Positions 1 through 10,348 of a stretch of 64,000 bases of DNA are shown here, piece after piece. Under the pieces are notes generated by a model. That model made no database searches and was not told the origin of the DNA. It saw only the letters and a list, made by a program, of their open reading frames with translations. The DNA lies in assembly GCA_030035585.1 (NCBI GenBank), contig CM057482.1, forward strand, positions 9,039,001 to 9,103,000, in the 5' to 3' direction. The position numbers were made by a program, and so were the translations under genes. How positions within the stretch are numbered: position 1 is the stretch's first letter; each line of letters begins with the position of its first letter. This DNA comes from Dugong dugon (taxonomy: Eukaryota; Chordata; Mammalia; Sirenia; Dugongidae).

Positions 1-576
1 ATTGTCCAGACTGGGGGAGTTGCTACTGGCGTCTAGTGGGGAGAGGCCAGGGATGCTACTGAAACATCCTGTGATGTACAGGACAGCCCCTCAGGACAAA
101 GAACTATCTGCCATGAAATGCCAACAGTGCGGAAGCTGAGAGCCCTGGACCGGGCTACTGTGACTGCTTCTTCTGGGCCTGTGGAAGGAGGGACCAGAAC
201 ATACCCAAGGAGGGTTTCCTTGAAGCAACAGGGTGTTCGCCTTGTCCATCAGCCTGGGGCAAGGAAGCAGATGGGGCTGGCCTCGGGTTGGGAGCATAAG
301 GTCAGGAGGGCTCCAGTCCAGGAGCCAGGCGGGTGCCTGCACGTGAGGGCACCATCTCATGCCCGTCTGAGGGAAGCAGGCAGGAAAGCGTAGATCGATG
401 CCATCAGTGAGTGCTGGTAACAAATACGTCTGTTTTAGATTTTCCTTTCGGGTTGTAATTGCCTCGTCATCCCAGAACGTCAATGAAGTTTTCTTAAACC
501 ACACGGCCTGGTGACTTTTTTTTTTAAAGGTTAACATTTAATAAGCATTTCCTATGTGCAGGGCATTACTCTATAT
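1..576. other. CA12 intron 2, unassigned unique sequence
   Basis: I recognise no repeat or exon here. Open frames exist on both strands but overlap each other, have no family resemblance, and carry no plausible splice structure. The base composition is ordinary intronic sequence with a short T-run near 518-527. Confidence 0.5.
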
Positions 577-787
577 CAGGGTTGGCAAACTTTTTCTGGA
601 AAGGGCCAGATAGTAAATATTTTAGGCTTTGCAGGCCATACGATCTCTATCGCAACTACTCGGCTCTGCTGTTGGAGTGTGAAAGCAGCCGGAGACTGTA
701 CATAAACAAATAAGCATGGCTGTCTTCCAATAAAACTTTATCTACAAAACAGGATTTGGTCCATGGGACATAGTTTGCTGACCCGTG
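577..787 (-). mobile_element. MER20 (hAT-Charlie DNA transposon fossil)
   Basis: The block begins CAGGGTTGGCAAACT and ends AGTTTGCTGACCCGTG, imperfect terminal inverted repeats. Inside are the MER20 hallmarks in reverse orientation: AGGGCCAGATAGTAAATATT and CAATAAAACTTTAT. Flanking 8-mers (ctctatat / ttctgtat) agree at 6 of 8 positions, as expected for a decayed 8-bp hAT target duplication. The copy looks full length and non-coding. Confidence 0.85.
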
Positions 788-847
788 TTCTGTATGCTGA
801 ACATGTATTAATTCATTCAATCTGCATAACGACCCTCTGACACAGGA

Positions 848-1003
848 CTAACCCATTGCCGTCGAGTCGATTCTGTCTCATAGCAACCCTACAGGACGCA
901 GTAGAACTGCTCCAAAGGGTTTCCAAGGAGCAGCTGGTGGATTCAAACTGCCAACCTTTTGGTTAGCAGCTGAGCTCTTAACCAGTGCGCCACCAGGGCT
1001 CCA
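848..1003 (-). mobile_element. AfroSINE, short form
   Basis: Read on the minus strand it runs from a gagccctggtggcgcactgg head, through the gctgctaaccaaaagg anticodon region, to a tail with gtcgctatgagacagaatcg-like sequence and a caatggg end. It lacks the roughly 40-bp internal segment (gaaagatgtggcagtctgc) seen in long copies. Confidence 0.9.
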
Positions 1004-1017
1004 CTTTATGATACAGG

Positions 1018-1135
1018 ACTACATGCTCTCATTTAACAGACGAGGTAACTGAGCACAGAGAGGTTGAGCATCTTGCCCGGAAGTATGCCGCCGATAAGCA
1101 GCAAGGCTGGGCTGTGAACCCTGGCAGTTCACGTT
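1018..1135 (-). mobile_element. MIR SINE fragment
   Basis: The stretch resembles the reverse complement of the MIR core and head: cagacgaggtaactgagcacagagaggttgag, then cttgcccggaag and a degraded ggctgtgaaccc. MIR is an ancient tRNA-derived mammalian SINE; this copy is 5'-biased and diverged. Confidence 0.75.
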
Positions 1136-1550
1136 CTCCACTACAGCAGCCTCCCAACAGGCTTTGGGGAGCTCAGAACCTGGGCAGCAACCGTGGTTAT
1201 GAGGTGGTGAGAGGTGGCCAGCAGACAAGCCCTGGGCGATGGTACAGAGCTGGAGGGGAGAAGCAGCAACGAACAGATTTGTGACCTTATAAACATTCCC
1301 CCGGGAGTCTGGAAATAACAGAAAGGGGGAATCCAATAAAAGTCATGAACTTTCTGCAGTTACCCACTAAAGTGATGGCTGGCTGACCCCTAAACACAGA
1401 CCTGATGTTGACCCAATTCTTAGCAGCTTTCACAACGCGGAAGTCCTTTCTGATCTCTAACCTACGGCACTCTTGTTATTTAAAGCTGCTCCCTCAGTTT
1501 TCCCTTACAGTGAGAAAACTTGAGTTTTGATGGTTCCTCTCACACCTTCA

Positions 1551-1738
1551 GGAGCCCTGGTGGCTCAGTGGCTGCTAACCAAAAGGTCGGTGGTCCAAAC
1601 CCACCAGCTGCTCCTCAGGAGAAGGATGTAGCAGTCTGCTTTTGTAAAGATTACAGCCTAGGAAACCCTATGGGGCAGTTCTACCCTGGCCTATACCACC
1701 GTTATGAGTGGAATCGACTCAATGAAAAAATTTTTTTT
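1551..1738 (+). mobile_element. AfroSINE, long form
   Basis: It starts ggagccctggtggctcagtgg, has the head motif gctaaccaaaaggtcggtgg, the long-form insert gaaggatgtagcagtctgc and ttgtaaagattacagcc, then ggaaaccctatggggcag. It ends in an A-run followed by T-run. A deletion has removed part of the head between ttaag and the anticodon arm. Confidence 0.9.
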
Positions 1739-2390
1739 CCTCACTCCTTCATCCATGCTACTTTACACTATCTCTTTTTCAAAGAGGCATGAGTGCAGTG
1801 GGTAGGTGGAGAGCTTTGGAGCCATCCAATCAAGCTGCAGATCACAGCTCTGGCCCCCACCAGCACATTTCTCAGAATCTCCCAGCTTCACTCACAACAC
1901 AGAAGTGTCCATCCTATCGCACGGGGCTGTGGTGAGGAATGGTTGTTTCAGCGTGAGAGAGTTCTGGACAAGGTGGACTCCCTGACACGCTGGTTCTCAG
2001 GCTCGTCTCAGCCAAATAGTCTCAATTCTTCCCTTCCCCTTAGGGGCTCTTTTCCAACCTTTTAGAGCAAGCTCTCCCTTTCACTTCACCAGAAAACAAA
2101 TCTCGTGTTCCCTGTCTCCTTTTACTTCTAATGAGGTAAGCATGGTGATGTGGTATTCCGTTTCAGGCTGGTTTCGCCTCTGCAATCCTACCATTCCAGA
2201 TCAAGTGCCGTGTCCTCTCTGGTACCTTCGCTGAATCTCAGAGCCAAAAATGAATAAAGAAATAGCGCATTCTTTCCTCATTCTGCTTGCTCACCCCTGT
2301 ATCCCTTACAGCCCTGACCCCTGCCCTGCACACAGCAGGCTCTGACTCAAAAACCACCGTTGAGGGAACAAATTCCTCAGTGGTAACTGA
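1739..2390. other. Unassigned intronic sequence
   Basis: There is no recognised repeat or exon in this stretch. Short open frames lack family resemblance and are bounded by no convincing splice sites. Confidence 0.45.
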
Positions 2391-2391
2391 A

Positions 2392-2550
2392 GGGCCCTGG
2401 TGGCACAGTGGTTAAGCGTTAAGGCTATTAATCAAAAGGTCAGCAGTTCAAATCCACCAGCCACTCCTTGGAAACCTTATGCGGGGCAGTTCTACTCTGT
2501 ACTATAGGGTCGCTATGAATTGGAATGCACTTGAAGGCAACGGGTTTTTA
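2392..2550 (+). mobile_element. AfroSINE, short form
   Basis: The copy starts gggccctggtggcacagtgg and ends gcaacgggttttt. The anticodon-arm region reads ggctattaatcaaaaggtcag, and the tail retains tatagggtcgctatgaattgg. It abuts the different, tRNA-Gly-headed SINE that follows. Confidence 0.9.
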
Positions 2551-2557
2551 ACCTGAG

Positions 2558-2892
2558 GGCACTGGTGGTTCGGTGGTAGAATTCTCACCTCCCATGAGGG
2601 GGACCAGCATTCAATTCCTGGCCAGTGTACCTCACGTCCAGTCACCACCTTCTGTCAGCGGAGTCTTTCATGTTGCTATGATGCTAAACCTGTTTCGGTG
2701 GAGCCGAAAGACTAGGAAGAAAGGCCTGGCAATCTACTTAGGAAAATCAGCCAATGAAAACCCTATGGATCACAGCAGTCTAATCCTCAGTGATCATGGG
2801 GATGGTGGGGACCTGGCAGCGTTTCGTTCTGTTGGACCTGGGGTTGACATGAGTCAGGGGCCAATTCTAAGGCTGCTAACAACAACAACTTA
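2558..2892 (+). mobile_element. tRNA-Gly-headed SINE with RTE-like tail
   Basis: The first ~75 bases resemble tRNA-Gly(GCC) rather than tRNA-Asn: ggttcggtggtagaattctc, then a degenerate ggttcgattcc B-box (cattcaattcctggcc). The body has gaagaaaggcctggcaatct and gaaaaccctatggatcacag; the 3' end has gcagcgtttcgttctgttgg, ggttgacatgagtcag and a (aac)n terminus. The tail matches the RTE LINE tail at 3736-3800. It may correspond to the elephant SINE called AFROLA, but I cannot confirm that name. Confidence 0.8.
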
Positions 2893-3169
2893 ACCAGTGA
2901 GGCTTCTCCAGAAAGTAACCACTTGGCTGTTACCCCAAGAGATGACCTATGCTTTGTGGAGCAGTTATGTGAAAGGTGAGCACTGAATTCCTGCAGTTCT
3001 CAATTGTTTCCCAGGTCTCACAAGTTTTCTGAGCTGATGTGGAGTGTAGTACACACACCTCACACTCGAGTTTTACCCAGTGATGGGGGCATTTGCTACT
3101 TCATCCCTGCTGATGGACAAGGTAAGCATTACAACAAAAGTTTTATCAAACGCTGGGGGAGACGCTAGA
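2893..3169. other. Unassigned intronic sequence
   Basis: No repeat family or exon is recognised between the SINE and the L1 3' end. Confidence 0.4.
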
Positions 3170-4035
3170 GGAACTCCCTGCAGGAAGCACAGAAGAATCT
3201 CTTTAAGACTTCACCTATACCCAAAAGACAGAAAGCAGGGATGCAAACAGATACCGTGTACACTGATGTTCTTTGCAGCCGAAAGGTGGGAACAGCCCAC
3301 GTGTCCATCAACAGAGGCATGCGCAAACAATGTGTGGTATATACCAACAATGTGCATTATTCAGCCATAAAGAAGAATGAAGTTCTGATGCATGCTATGA
3401 CACGGATGAACCTTACAGACAGTATGCTGAGTGAGGCAAGTCAAGCACAAAACAGGAAGTATTGTATGACGCCACTTATATGAAAGATCTCGAATAGGCA
3501 AATGTACAGAGATCAAGTCTGTCCTGGAAGAAGTACAGCCAGAGTGCTCCTTGGAAGCAAGGATGGCGAGACTTCATCTCATGTACTTTGGACGTGTTAT
3601 CAGGAGGGACTACTACCTGGAGAAGGACGTCATGCTGGGTAAGGTAGAGATGGTCAGCAAAAAAGAGGAAGTCCCTCGACGAGATGGATTGACACAGTGG
3701 CTGCGACACTGGGCTCAAACATATCAACAATTGTGAGGATGGCGCAGGACCGGCAGTGTTTCATTCTTTCGCACAGGGGGTCGCTCTGAGTCAGAACCGA
3801 CAACACAGACACCGAAGTTTATTAGTGGTTCCCAAGGGCTGGGGGGTGGGGTGAGGGTGGCATGGGCAGTCACTGTACTGAGTTCCTGTTTGGGGTGATG
3901 AGAAAACTGGGGGAAGTAGGGAGTAACGATTGCACAACATGGTGAACGTAATGAATGTCACTGAAGTGTGCACTTACACAGGGCTGAAATGGCAAATGTT
4001 TGGTTACATATACGCTACGGTTAAAAAAACCTTGA
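3170..4035 (+). mobile_element. Old L1 (L1M-type) 3' end, interrupted by RTE
   Basis: The left part has the L1M 3' landmarks gtgggaacagcccacgtgtc, attattcagccataaagaag and tgctgagtgaggcaagtcaa. After the RTE insertion it resumes with ttagtggttcccaagggctg, gtttggggtgatgagaaaac and gattgcacaacatggtgaac. The order matches one L1M 3' untranslated region split by a later insertion. Confidence 0.8.
3517..3813 (+). mobile_element. RTE (BovB-like) LINE 3' end with ORF C-terminus
   Basis: One frame encodes an RTE C-terminal segment containing MARLHLMYFGRVIRR, EKDVMLGKV and RRDGLTQWLRHW and ending at a stop after 3733. The short 3' UTR reads ggatggcgcaggaccggcag, tttcattct and gggggtcgctctgagtcag. It is 5'-truncated and sits inside an L1M 3' end. 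The 3' UTR is strikingly like AfroSINE tails. Confidence 0.85.
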
Positions 4036-4872
4036 CTTAAGCACAGCTCCAGGCAGTGGGCTATAATCAATCTCATATATGTGTAACTCAGAAATTAGCT
4101 GAGAGACTTTGAGTTAATTTTATAGGAAATGAAGGTATGAATGTGTGTGAGTGTAGAAACACGTATAAATATAGATGTGGGCACACACATATTTGTATGC
4201 GCGTGTGCGTGTCCTTCCTGGACAACCAGAAGGACTGGGCACCCCATCACGCCTTTCCCTTCAGGCTTCACAGCCCGAGCTCTTGTCTCCTGCTGTCTGT
4301 TCACTAGATTACTTTCTCCTGCCCCTGCAGGCCAGTCCCATTCACTTTGATACAATTTTCTGGCACATTTCTTCATTTATTATGTCCTTTACACTCCATC
4401 CTCCCTTCCAAAGCTGTTCTTTCCCATTCTAATCACCATACTCTCTCAGCTGCCCATCCTCACCCGCCCGCCAGGTCCGAAGCGAGTATTAATTCAGGGT
4501 TGTCCCTCAAAGAGCCCCCTGCCACCACCATCTCTCCCAGCCTCATGCTGTGAATACCATTGATTTCTCTTCCTAGCAAGCACTCTGGTCTTTGATCCAC
4601 ATTTCCCCACGAGTGTATCACAATGAACCATATCAAATGTTTATTTATGTCAACAGGGGTTAAGTCTATTGTGTCTTCTTTAACCCCTGAGCCCTTCATC
4701 CTGAGAGGAAGAAAGCCACATTAGTCTTGCATCATTTGTTTCTAACAAATCTGTTACTTTCTTTTTAAAAATCACTGCATTTCCTCTATGGTTTTCACAC
4801 AACGTCCTGATGTGGGTGGTTTAGGGGGTTCAACGCCTGGCGTAAAATATGTTTATCTGCTGAGTGACCAGG
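4036..4872. other. Unassigned intronic sequence
   Basis: There is a degenerate TG/CA-rich patch near 4140-4215 (gtgtgtgagtg, gcacacacatat, gcgcgtgtgcgtg). Otherwise I see no repeat or exon. The open frames here resemble no known family. Confidence 0.4.
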
Positions 4873-5030
4873 AAGGGTCCTCAGCGGGGAATCAGGAGAC
4901 CCGAGGCTGGTCCTGGCTCGGCTCCTCACGCTCTGTCTGGGCCACTTGACGTCTCTGAGTTTCCTTGGTCTCGTCTGTAAAAGAGGGCGAGGCTTGGCTG
5001 TATCAGCGCTCCCCCCGGGGACCCACCTAG
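4873..5030 (+). mobile_element. MIR SINE fragment
   Basis: The order of motifs is ggagacccgaggctggtcct, ggccacttgacgtctctgag and gtttccttggtctcgtctgt followed by aaaagagggcg, matching the MIR body in sense orientation (cctgggttc, gccacttgac, cagtttcctcatctgtaaa). Confidence 0.7.
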
Positions 5031-5080
5031 GCAATCATGGCGGTCTAAATGTGAATGATAATATGCTGTAAAGCCCAACA

Positions 5081-5292
5081 AGGAGTCCCTGGGTAGTACA
5101 CACTGTTAACACACCTGGCTGCTACCTGAAGTTGGAGGTTCAAGTCCACCCAGAGGCACCTTGGAAGAAAGGCCTGGTGATCTACTTCTGAGAAATTAGC
5201 CACTGAAAACCCTATGTGGCACAGTTCTACTCTGATAGACATGGGGTCACCATGACTGAGAATCAACTCCATGGCAACTGGTTACTGGTTAA
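5081..5292 (+). mobile_element. AfroSINE, type 2 (gagtccctgggt head)
   Basis: This type starts gagtccctgggt, keeps a tRNA-Asn-like T arm (ggaggttcaagtccacccag) and has a different middle: gaaagaaaggcctggtgatc, tacttctgagaaattagcc. The end reads catggggtcaccatgactga and gcaactggtta rather than the caatgggttt of type 1. Confidence 0.88.
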
Positions 5293-5429
5293 AGCCCAGC
5301 AGAGACGGGGCACTCACCCAGTCAGACAGCACGGGCCAGTTAAATGCTGGGTGTCTACATCGGTGGCTGAATTCTGTCAATGGGTCAGCATCCCCGTTGC
5401 CCCTCCCTGGGTACAGACCCTCACCTCCC

Positions 5430-5985
5430 GCCCCCCAGATCGCTCTGGTCTCCCTCCCTGCAGTGTTTCACACTCAGTCCATTCTCCACCCTGCAGCCAG
5501 GATGATCCATCTAAAATACTTATCTGACCCATCAGTCTTCCACTTAGGGCACTCCAGCAGTTCCCTACTGCCTCCAGAATAAGGTCCTAATTCCTCAGCT
5601 GGCTCACAGGCTCCTCGAACCTGGGCCCCGGCCCATCTCTCCAGCTCCCTCCCTCCTCAGTGAGGTCCTTGGGAAGCCCCAGAATGCACCAACTTTCTAA
5701 CTGATCGTTGCATATGCCGTCCCTTTGCCCCAGATGCCCTTTCACCCCCAGCCCTTTGCCTGGCTAGCTCCTATGTGTCTTTCAGGTCTCATCTTGGACC
5801 TCAACTCCTCCAGGAAGCCTTCTCTAATCCTCCCCACAAAAGGCTAGGTTAGGACTCTCTCATCTGTGCTTCATCTCTCTGTATTGTAAGGCCCTGTTTA
5901 CTTATCCTTCTCCCTCCAGATTCTAAGTCCCATAATGGTAGGGACTGTGCCTTGTACATCATTTCCTTAGTACCTAATACAATGC
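5430..5985 (+). mobile_element. L2 LINE 3' end
   Basis: Landmarks in order are gaataaggtcctaattcctc, cctgggccccggcccatctc, ccctttgccccagatgccct, ggtctcatcttggacctcaa, aggaagccttctctaatcct and atggtagggactgtgccttg. These match the conserved L2 3' region in sense orientation. Confidence 0.8.
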
Positions 5986-5987
5986 TC

Positions 5988-6196
5988 GAGTTCCTGCAGA
6001 GTGTACATGGTTAATGCGCTGGGCTGCTAACAAAAGGTTGAAGGTTCGAGTCCACCCAGAGGCGCTTCAGAAGAAAAGGCTGGCAGTCTAGTTCTGAAAA
6101 ATCAGCAATTGAAAACCCCACAGAGTACGGTTCTACTCTGACACACATGGGGTCGCTATGAGTCAGAATCGACTCGACAGCAACTAGCTGGTTAAT
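5988..6196 (+). mobile_element. AfroSINE, type 2
   Basis: It begins gagttcctgcagagtgtaca and contains ggctgctaacaaaaggttga, gttcgagtccacccagaggc and gaaaaatcagcaattgaaaa. It ends with a well-preserved tail, catggggtcgctatgagtca then gaatcgactcgacagcaact. Confidence 0.9.
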
Positions 6197-6759
6197 ACAA
6201 TACTTAGCATATAATATATACACTCAATATTTGTGAAATCAACACAATTTGTGAACCAGTTATCTGAGGCTAATTGGAAAGCTTTGATTGGTTTTTATAT
6301 CTGTTTTTGATTAATAATAAGTGGAAAAACAAATGAACTATTTCATTAATATATTAATTTCTTAAAATAAATCTTTTAATCCATGGCATTAATGGGGGGT
6401 GGAGAAAAGCGTCATTGGTGGTGAAAGTGTAGCGTACCACTTCTCTAAGGTGTCTTCTGGGTATAAATCCCAGAAATGAGTTTGTTAAAACATTCTGGCT
6501 CAGGGTCCAGAAAAATATCCGTAAACCAGAAGGGCAACACCATGGGGGAGTCTTTAGATTTGCAGGCCTTGAGAGAAAAGGCATTAACTCAAGCTGGAGC
6601 CACCAATTTGCCTCTGGGCTTCCTGGTGGCCAAAGCCAAAAGGGGAAACGGTCATTGCTTGATTGCCTCAGACCTGCTACAGAACGTCTTTGTTTTACAA
6701 CCTTCAAGGTCACCTTTTCTGCTTTCTCTGCTCCTCACGCACTTCTCAGAAGATGGAGT
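6197..6759. other. Unassigned AT-rich intronic sequence
   Basis: The first half is AT-rich with ttaataataag-type sequence. I see no diagnostic repeat and no exon. Overlapping frames on both strands near 6354-6811 are mutual shadows without family resemblance. Confidence 0.4.
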
Positions 6760-7005
6760 AACCAGTATCTCCGAGCAGAGGCAGACCGAAAGTAGGTTAG
6801 TGGCTGCCTAGGTTTTCAGGGAATAGGGACAGGGAGAGTGACTGCTAATGGGTAGGGGTTTCTTTCTGGGTTGATGGAAATACTCTGAAATTAGATGGCT
6901 CCACAACTCTGAATATACTAAAAACCACCGAATTACACACTTTAAGAAAGTGAATTTTATGTGAGTTACATCTCAATAAAACTGTTAAAGCAAAACAAAA
7001 CAAAA
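6760..7005 (+). mobile_element. L1M 3' end with A-rich tail
   Basis: Motifs include ttagtggctgcctaggtttt, ttctttctgggttgatggaa and accaccgaattacacacttt. It finishes with tttatgtgagttacatctca, the signal aataaa, and an A-rich tail (aaagcaaaacaaaacaaaaa). Confidence 0.75.
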
Positions 7006-7755
7006 AATTAAGATGAGCTAAACGAACCATTTTATTTAGAATTATGCCAGTTCTGAGTCAACCTTTATAGGCACAAGGAGGTGGCAGCCAAGATTCATGG
7101 ATTTGTTCCTTCCTGCCTGGCGTAAGTCAAATGCTTGTCAGGTAACCTGAAAGCTTGCTCCTTAAAGGAATACTTCAGTAATTTAAAAAATAGCACCTAG
7201 CGACTCTGAGTGAATGAGGGGTGGTTGCTCTTTCAATACTGTGATACTTACGGTTAACCGGTTGGAACAATTACTTATGTAAAAATGATTGGAACAATTT
7301 GTCTACTGGTAATTTGGGGGGGGGGGGTTGTGGAAGCACCTAAATGACTCTGTTTACAAATACTTGTAACACAGACCCAACGCCACTAAAAAGTATATGA
7401 GAACTGTGAATTGACAGAAAGATGGAAAACATTATAGTTCAAAATCTGATATGATTCTTCACTGTTCCTCTGTGTTGTGTCGGACAGGATGTACGTGGAC
7501 TATGACTTTCCACCTTTCTTCTCCCACTGTTTTCACCGTCTAATTGTTGACATTAGTCGTTCCAGCTCCTTTCTGTGTGTTCCAGCACCTAACTTCTCAG
7601 TAAGTATTTGTGGGACAACGACTCTATTTCATTGCTTCTAGGATTGCCATGGATTATAAGCTATATCTTGTTTTCAGAGATGTTAAAACGTGGGAAAATG
7701 GGCTCCTTAGAGTCAGTGGAATACGGTATTTGTCTACAGCAGGCACCGGTGATTT
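7006..7755. other. Unassigned intronic sequence with a G-run
   Basis: It holds a G-homopolymer of about 12 at 7316-7327. No repeat family or exon is recognised. Confidence 0.4.
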
Positions 7756-7761
7756 CTTAGC

Positions 7762-7832
7762 CACACACATGCACGCACATGCACACACAATGCACGCACA
7801 CATGCCTGCACACACACACGCACACACATGCA
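7762..7832. repeat. (CA)n-related microsatellite with ATGCACGCACA units
   Basis: Imperfect CA dinucleotides are interspersed with repeated atgcacgcaca / atgcacacaca units. It is simple low-complexity DNA, and the His/Ala/Thr-rich frame across it is not a gene. Confidence 0.85.
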
Positions 7833-7989
7833 TGGCCCCTGGGACAGTCTCTCTGTGTGACTCTGGTGTGAGCCACCGTGGTGCCTGTTGTCATCATCAC
7901 ATGGCCGTCACTGCAGGGGAAGGTGACCAGGGAAATCCCTCTACAGAGACCCTGGGATCCTGCCGAAATCAGGGCTTTGAATCAGTTCT

Positions 7990-8175
7990 TTCCATTTCGA
8001 ACCCCTGTTGAGAATTTGCATTTCTAACAAGTTCCCAGCGATGCTAATGCTGCAGGGTAGGGACCAGTTCTGCGAGGCTCTAGTAGAGCCATAGTTCTCA
8101 AAATTTATCATACATGAGAATCACCTGGGGATCTTATTAAACTGTAGATTGTGATTCACAGTATATCTGGGAGTG
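7990..8175 (+). mobile_element. MER5A-like hAT-Charlie fragments
   Basis: The left part carries the internal and 3' portion (gaatttgcatttctaacaag, ttcccagcgatgctaatgct). The right part at 8087 carries a 5' portion (catagttctcaaaatttatc, gagaatcacctggggatctt). The reversed order implies two neighbouring copies or a rearranged one. Confidence 0.7.
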
Positions 8176-8211
8176 GAAAGGCAAATTCTCGGCAGAGGTT
8201 TGAACCAGAAC

Positions 8212-8817
8212 TGTCTTAGTTATCTAGCGCTGCTATAACAGAAAAACCACAAATGGGTGGCTTTAACAAGCAGAAAGTTAATTTGTCACAGTCTAGGAGG
8301 CTAGAAGACCGAATTCAGGAGCCAGCTCCAGAGGAAGGCTTTCTCTCTGTGTTGGCTCTGAGGGATGGTCTTTGTCATCAGTCTTCCCGCGGGTCTAGGA
8401 GTTTCTCAGCGCAGGGACCCTAGGTCCAAAGGACCTCTTGGCTCTTCTTTTTTGGTGGTAATAAAGTCCCTGTCCTCTCTGCTCAATTTTCTCTCCTTTT
8501 ATCTCTTGTAAGATAAAAGGTGACGCAGGCCACACCCCAAGGAAACTCCCCTTGTATCAGATCAGGGCTGTCACCTGACTAGGAGTGTTGCACCCCACCC
8601 TAATCTCATTAACATGACCTAATCCTGCTTCATTAACACAATGGACAGCTCGTTTCCAAATGCGACCATAACCACAGGCACACAGGCTAGGATTTACAGC
8701 ACATCACAAAATGGAGGATAATCAGATCACAAAATGGACAACAACCACACAGTACTGGGAATCATGGCCTAGCCAAGTTGACACATCTTTGGGGGGGACA
8801 CAATTCAATCCATGACA
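8212..8817 (-). mobile_element. Solo LTR, MaLR/ERVL type
   Basis: The element spans TGTC at 8212 to GACA at 8817, 606 bp, with short inverted ends. The flanking 5-mers are agaac (8207-8211) and ggaac (8818-8822), a one-mismatch target duplication typical of ERVL/MaLR. On the minus strand it opens tgtcatggattgaattgtgt. It is closely related to the split LTR at 15270-16654. No internal retroviral genes are present. Confidence 0.85.
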
Positions 8818-8822
8818 GGAAC

Positions 8823-9820
8823 CCTGGCTGAAACATTCTCTGACTCATTCTCTTCCTGATGGAAAACAGACTTTGCCGTCCCTGCCTGGAGCGGTCTCCT
8901 CGGCCTTCACAGGCCTACACTGGATTCAGCCTTTTAGCTTTAAAGTTTTCTTTTGAGCTGGATCAAGAGAAAGCCCACAGGCTCCTCTCTATCCCCATGC
9001 TGTGACGGGCTGCCAAGGGCTTTGATAGGCTCCTGGTGGGGCGGGGGCGGGGGCGGTGGCTGTGCCGGGCCCTCACCTGAATGCCTGGGGCTCAAGACCA
9101 GCAGAAAGCAGAAGGGGCAAGTTTGAGCAGAGCGAGGCCACAGGGCACCTGGCAGGACACACCCCTCGCCAACACCAGTGCTGGCTTTCTGTGGTTCAAG
9201 GCTTGACTCTGCCTGGGGTGGATGAGGGTCACTGCATGGGGTGAGACTGATGTATCTCAGAGCCCTCAGAGCCCAGCTCCAACCTTCCTAAGGCTCAGCG
9301 CTGAGACTCGGGAGTGAAGCACAGCCCTCAGGGGCTGGGCATGGAAGCTCAGTTTCTCTGGGAGACCTGAGCCACAAGGGTGAAGTAAGCATGGCCTTGG
9401 AACCAGATGCCTGGTCCCCAGATGCCAGAAAGGCACCAGGTAGATAAGATCTGACTTCACCCTGGTCCCAAGGACAAGGCTTGGAAAGAACATTCTGGTA
9501 TGCAGAGTCCTTAAGGCAAGGGCTCAGAGCCCTCACGTCTTTTGTTCAAGCTCTTTCTTTCTAAAGGGGAAATACTTTTGTGTTCAGGATGTACAAGGAG
9601 TTCCTCCTTGCTGCGAAAATTCAGACAATCCAGAAAAACACGAGGAAGCAGATCCTTTTCCAACAATAATATAATTCACATTTGTTTACTCCTGTGGACC
9701 TCAAGAAATCTTCCCATCTTATTAGCTAATTTATTCTCCATCAGAAATATGAGGGCAGAAAGTTTATATAAATTCATCAAGCTGAGTAGACGGGGGGAAA
9801 GTGACGATTAGCCTTACTGA
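8823..9820. other. Unassigned intronic sequence with a GC-box cluster
   Basis: Around 9036-9057 the sequence ggggcgggggcgggggcggt forms a cluster of Sp1-type GC boxes. No exon or repeat family is evident in the rest; the open frames near 9056-9536 overlap on both strands. Confidence 0.4.
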
Positions 9821-10348
9821 GGGCTTTCTCTGAGCCAGGCACTGTGTAAGCCTTTTCCCCTATCCCTTTCGTGACACAAGTATTTTTCCTTTTAATTTTT
9901 TGTTAATACTATGAGTATTCAGTAATAGAGGGCATGCTGAATCACTGAGTGTGTCTGAAGTTTTGGTAGGTTATATGGTTTTTGTTTTATGCCTCGTTCT
10001 ACAAATCATACCCTTGGGGTCCAGAGGTACATATATGTACCAAATAACAATTTTCAAAATTCATGTTTTTCCTACCCAAAATTCAATGATTCAGCACAAT
10101 ACCTTGTAAAAACAGTAATTTGTGGCACACGCCTGTTTTTTTTCTGTTTCAAACTGTTACACAGGGCCCTGTCTGCCAGCAACACATACTGTCAGTGGGA
10201 TAACAGCTTCCCAATGAACCCCAGAGGTACAAAAAGTAAGCGGTAGCTTCTATACCGCCAGTCCTGAAAGGGATATATTAGCTTATTTAATCCTCACCAA
10301 AATTCTACGAAGCAGAGCAGTGGGTTTCAAACTCGAGTGAGTCACCAA

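Noticed and set aside
2558..2635. Functional tRNA-Gly gene
   Set aside because: The anticodon and T arms are degraded and the block is fused to an RTE-like tail, so it is a SINE head.
7762..7832. CRISPR-like array or coding repeat
   Set aside because: The units are CA-dinucleotide variants without constant repeats and unique spacers, and the genome is mammalian.
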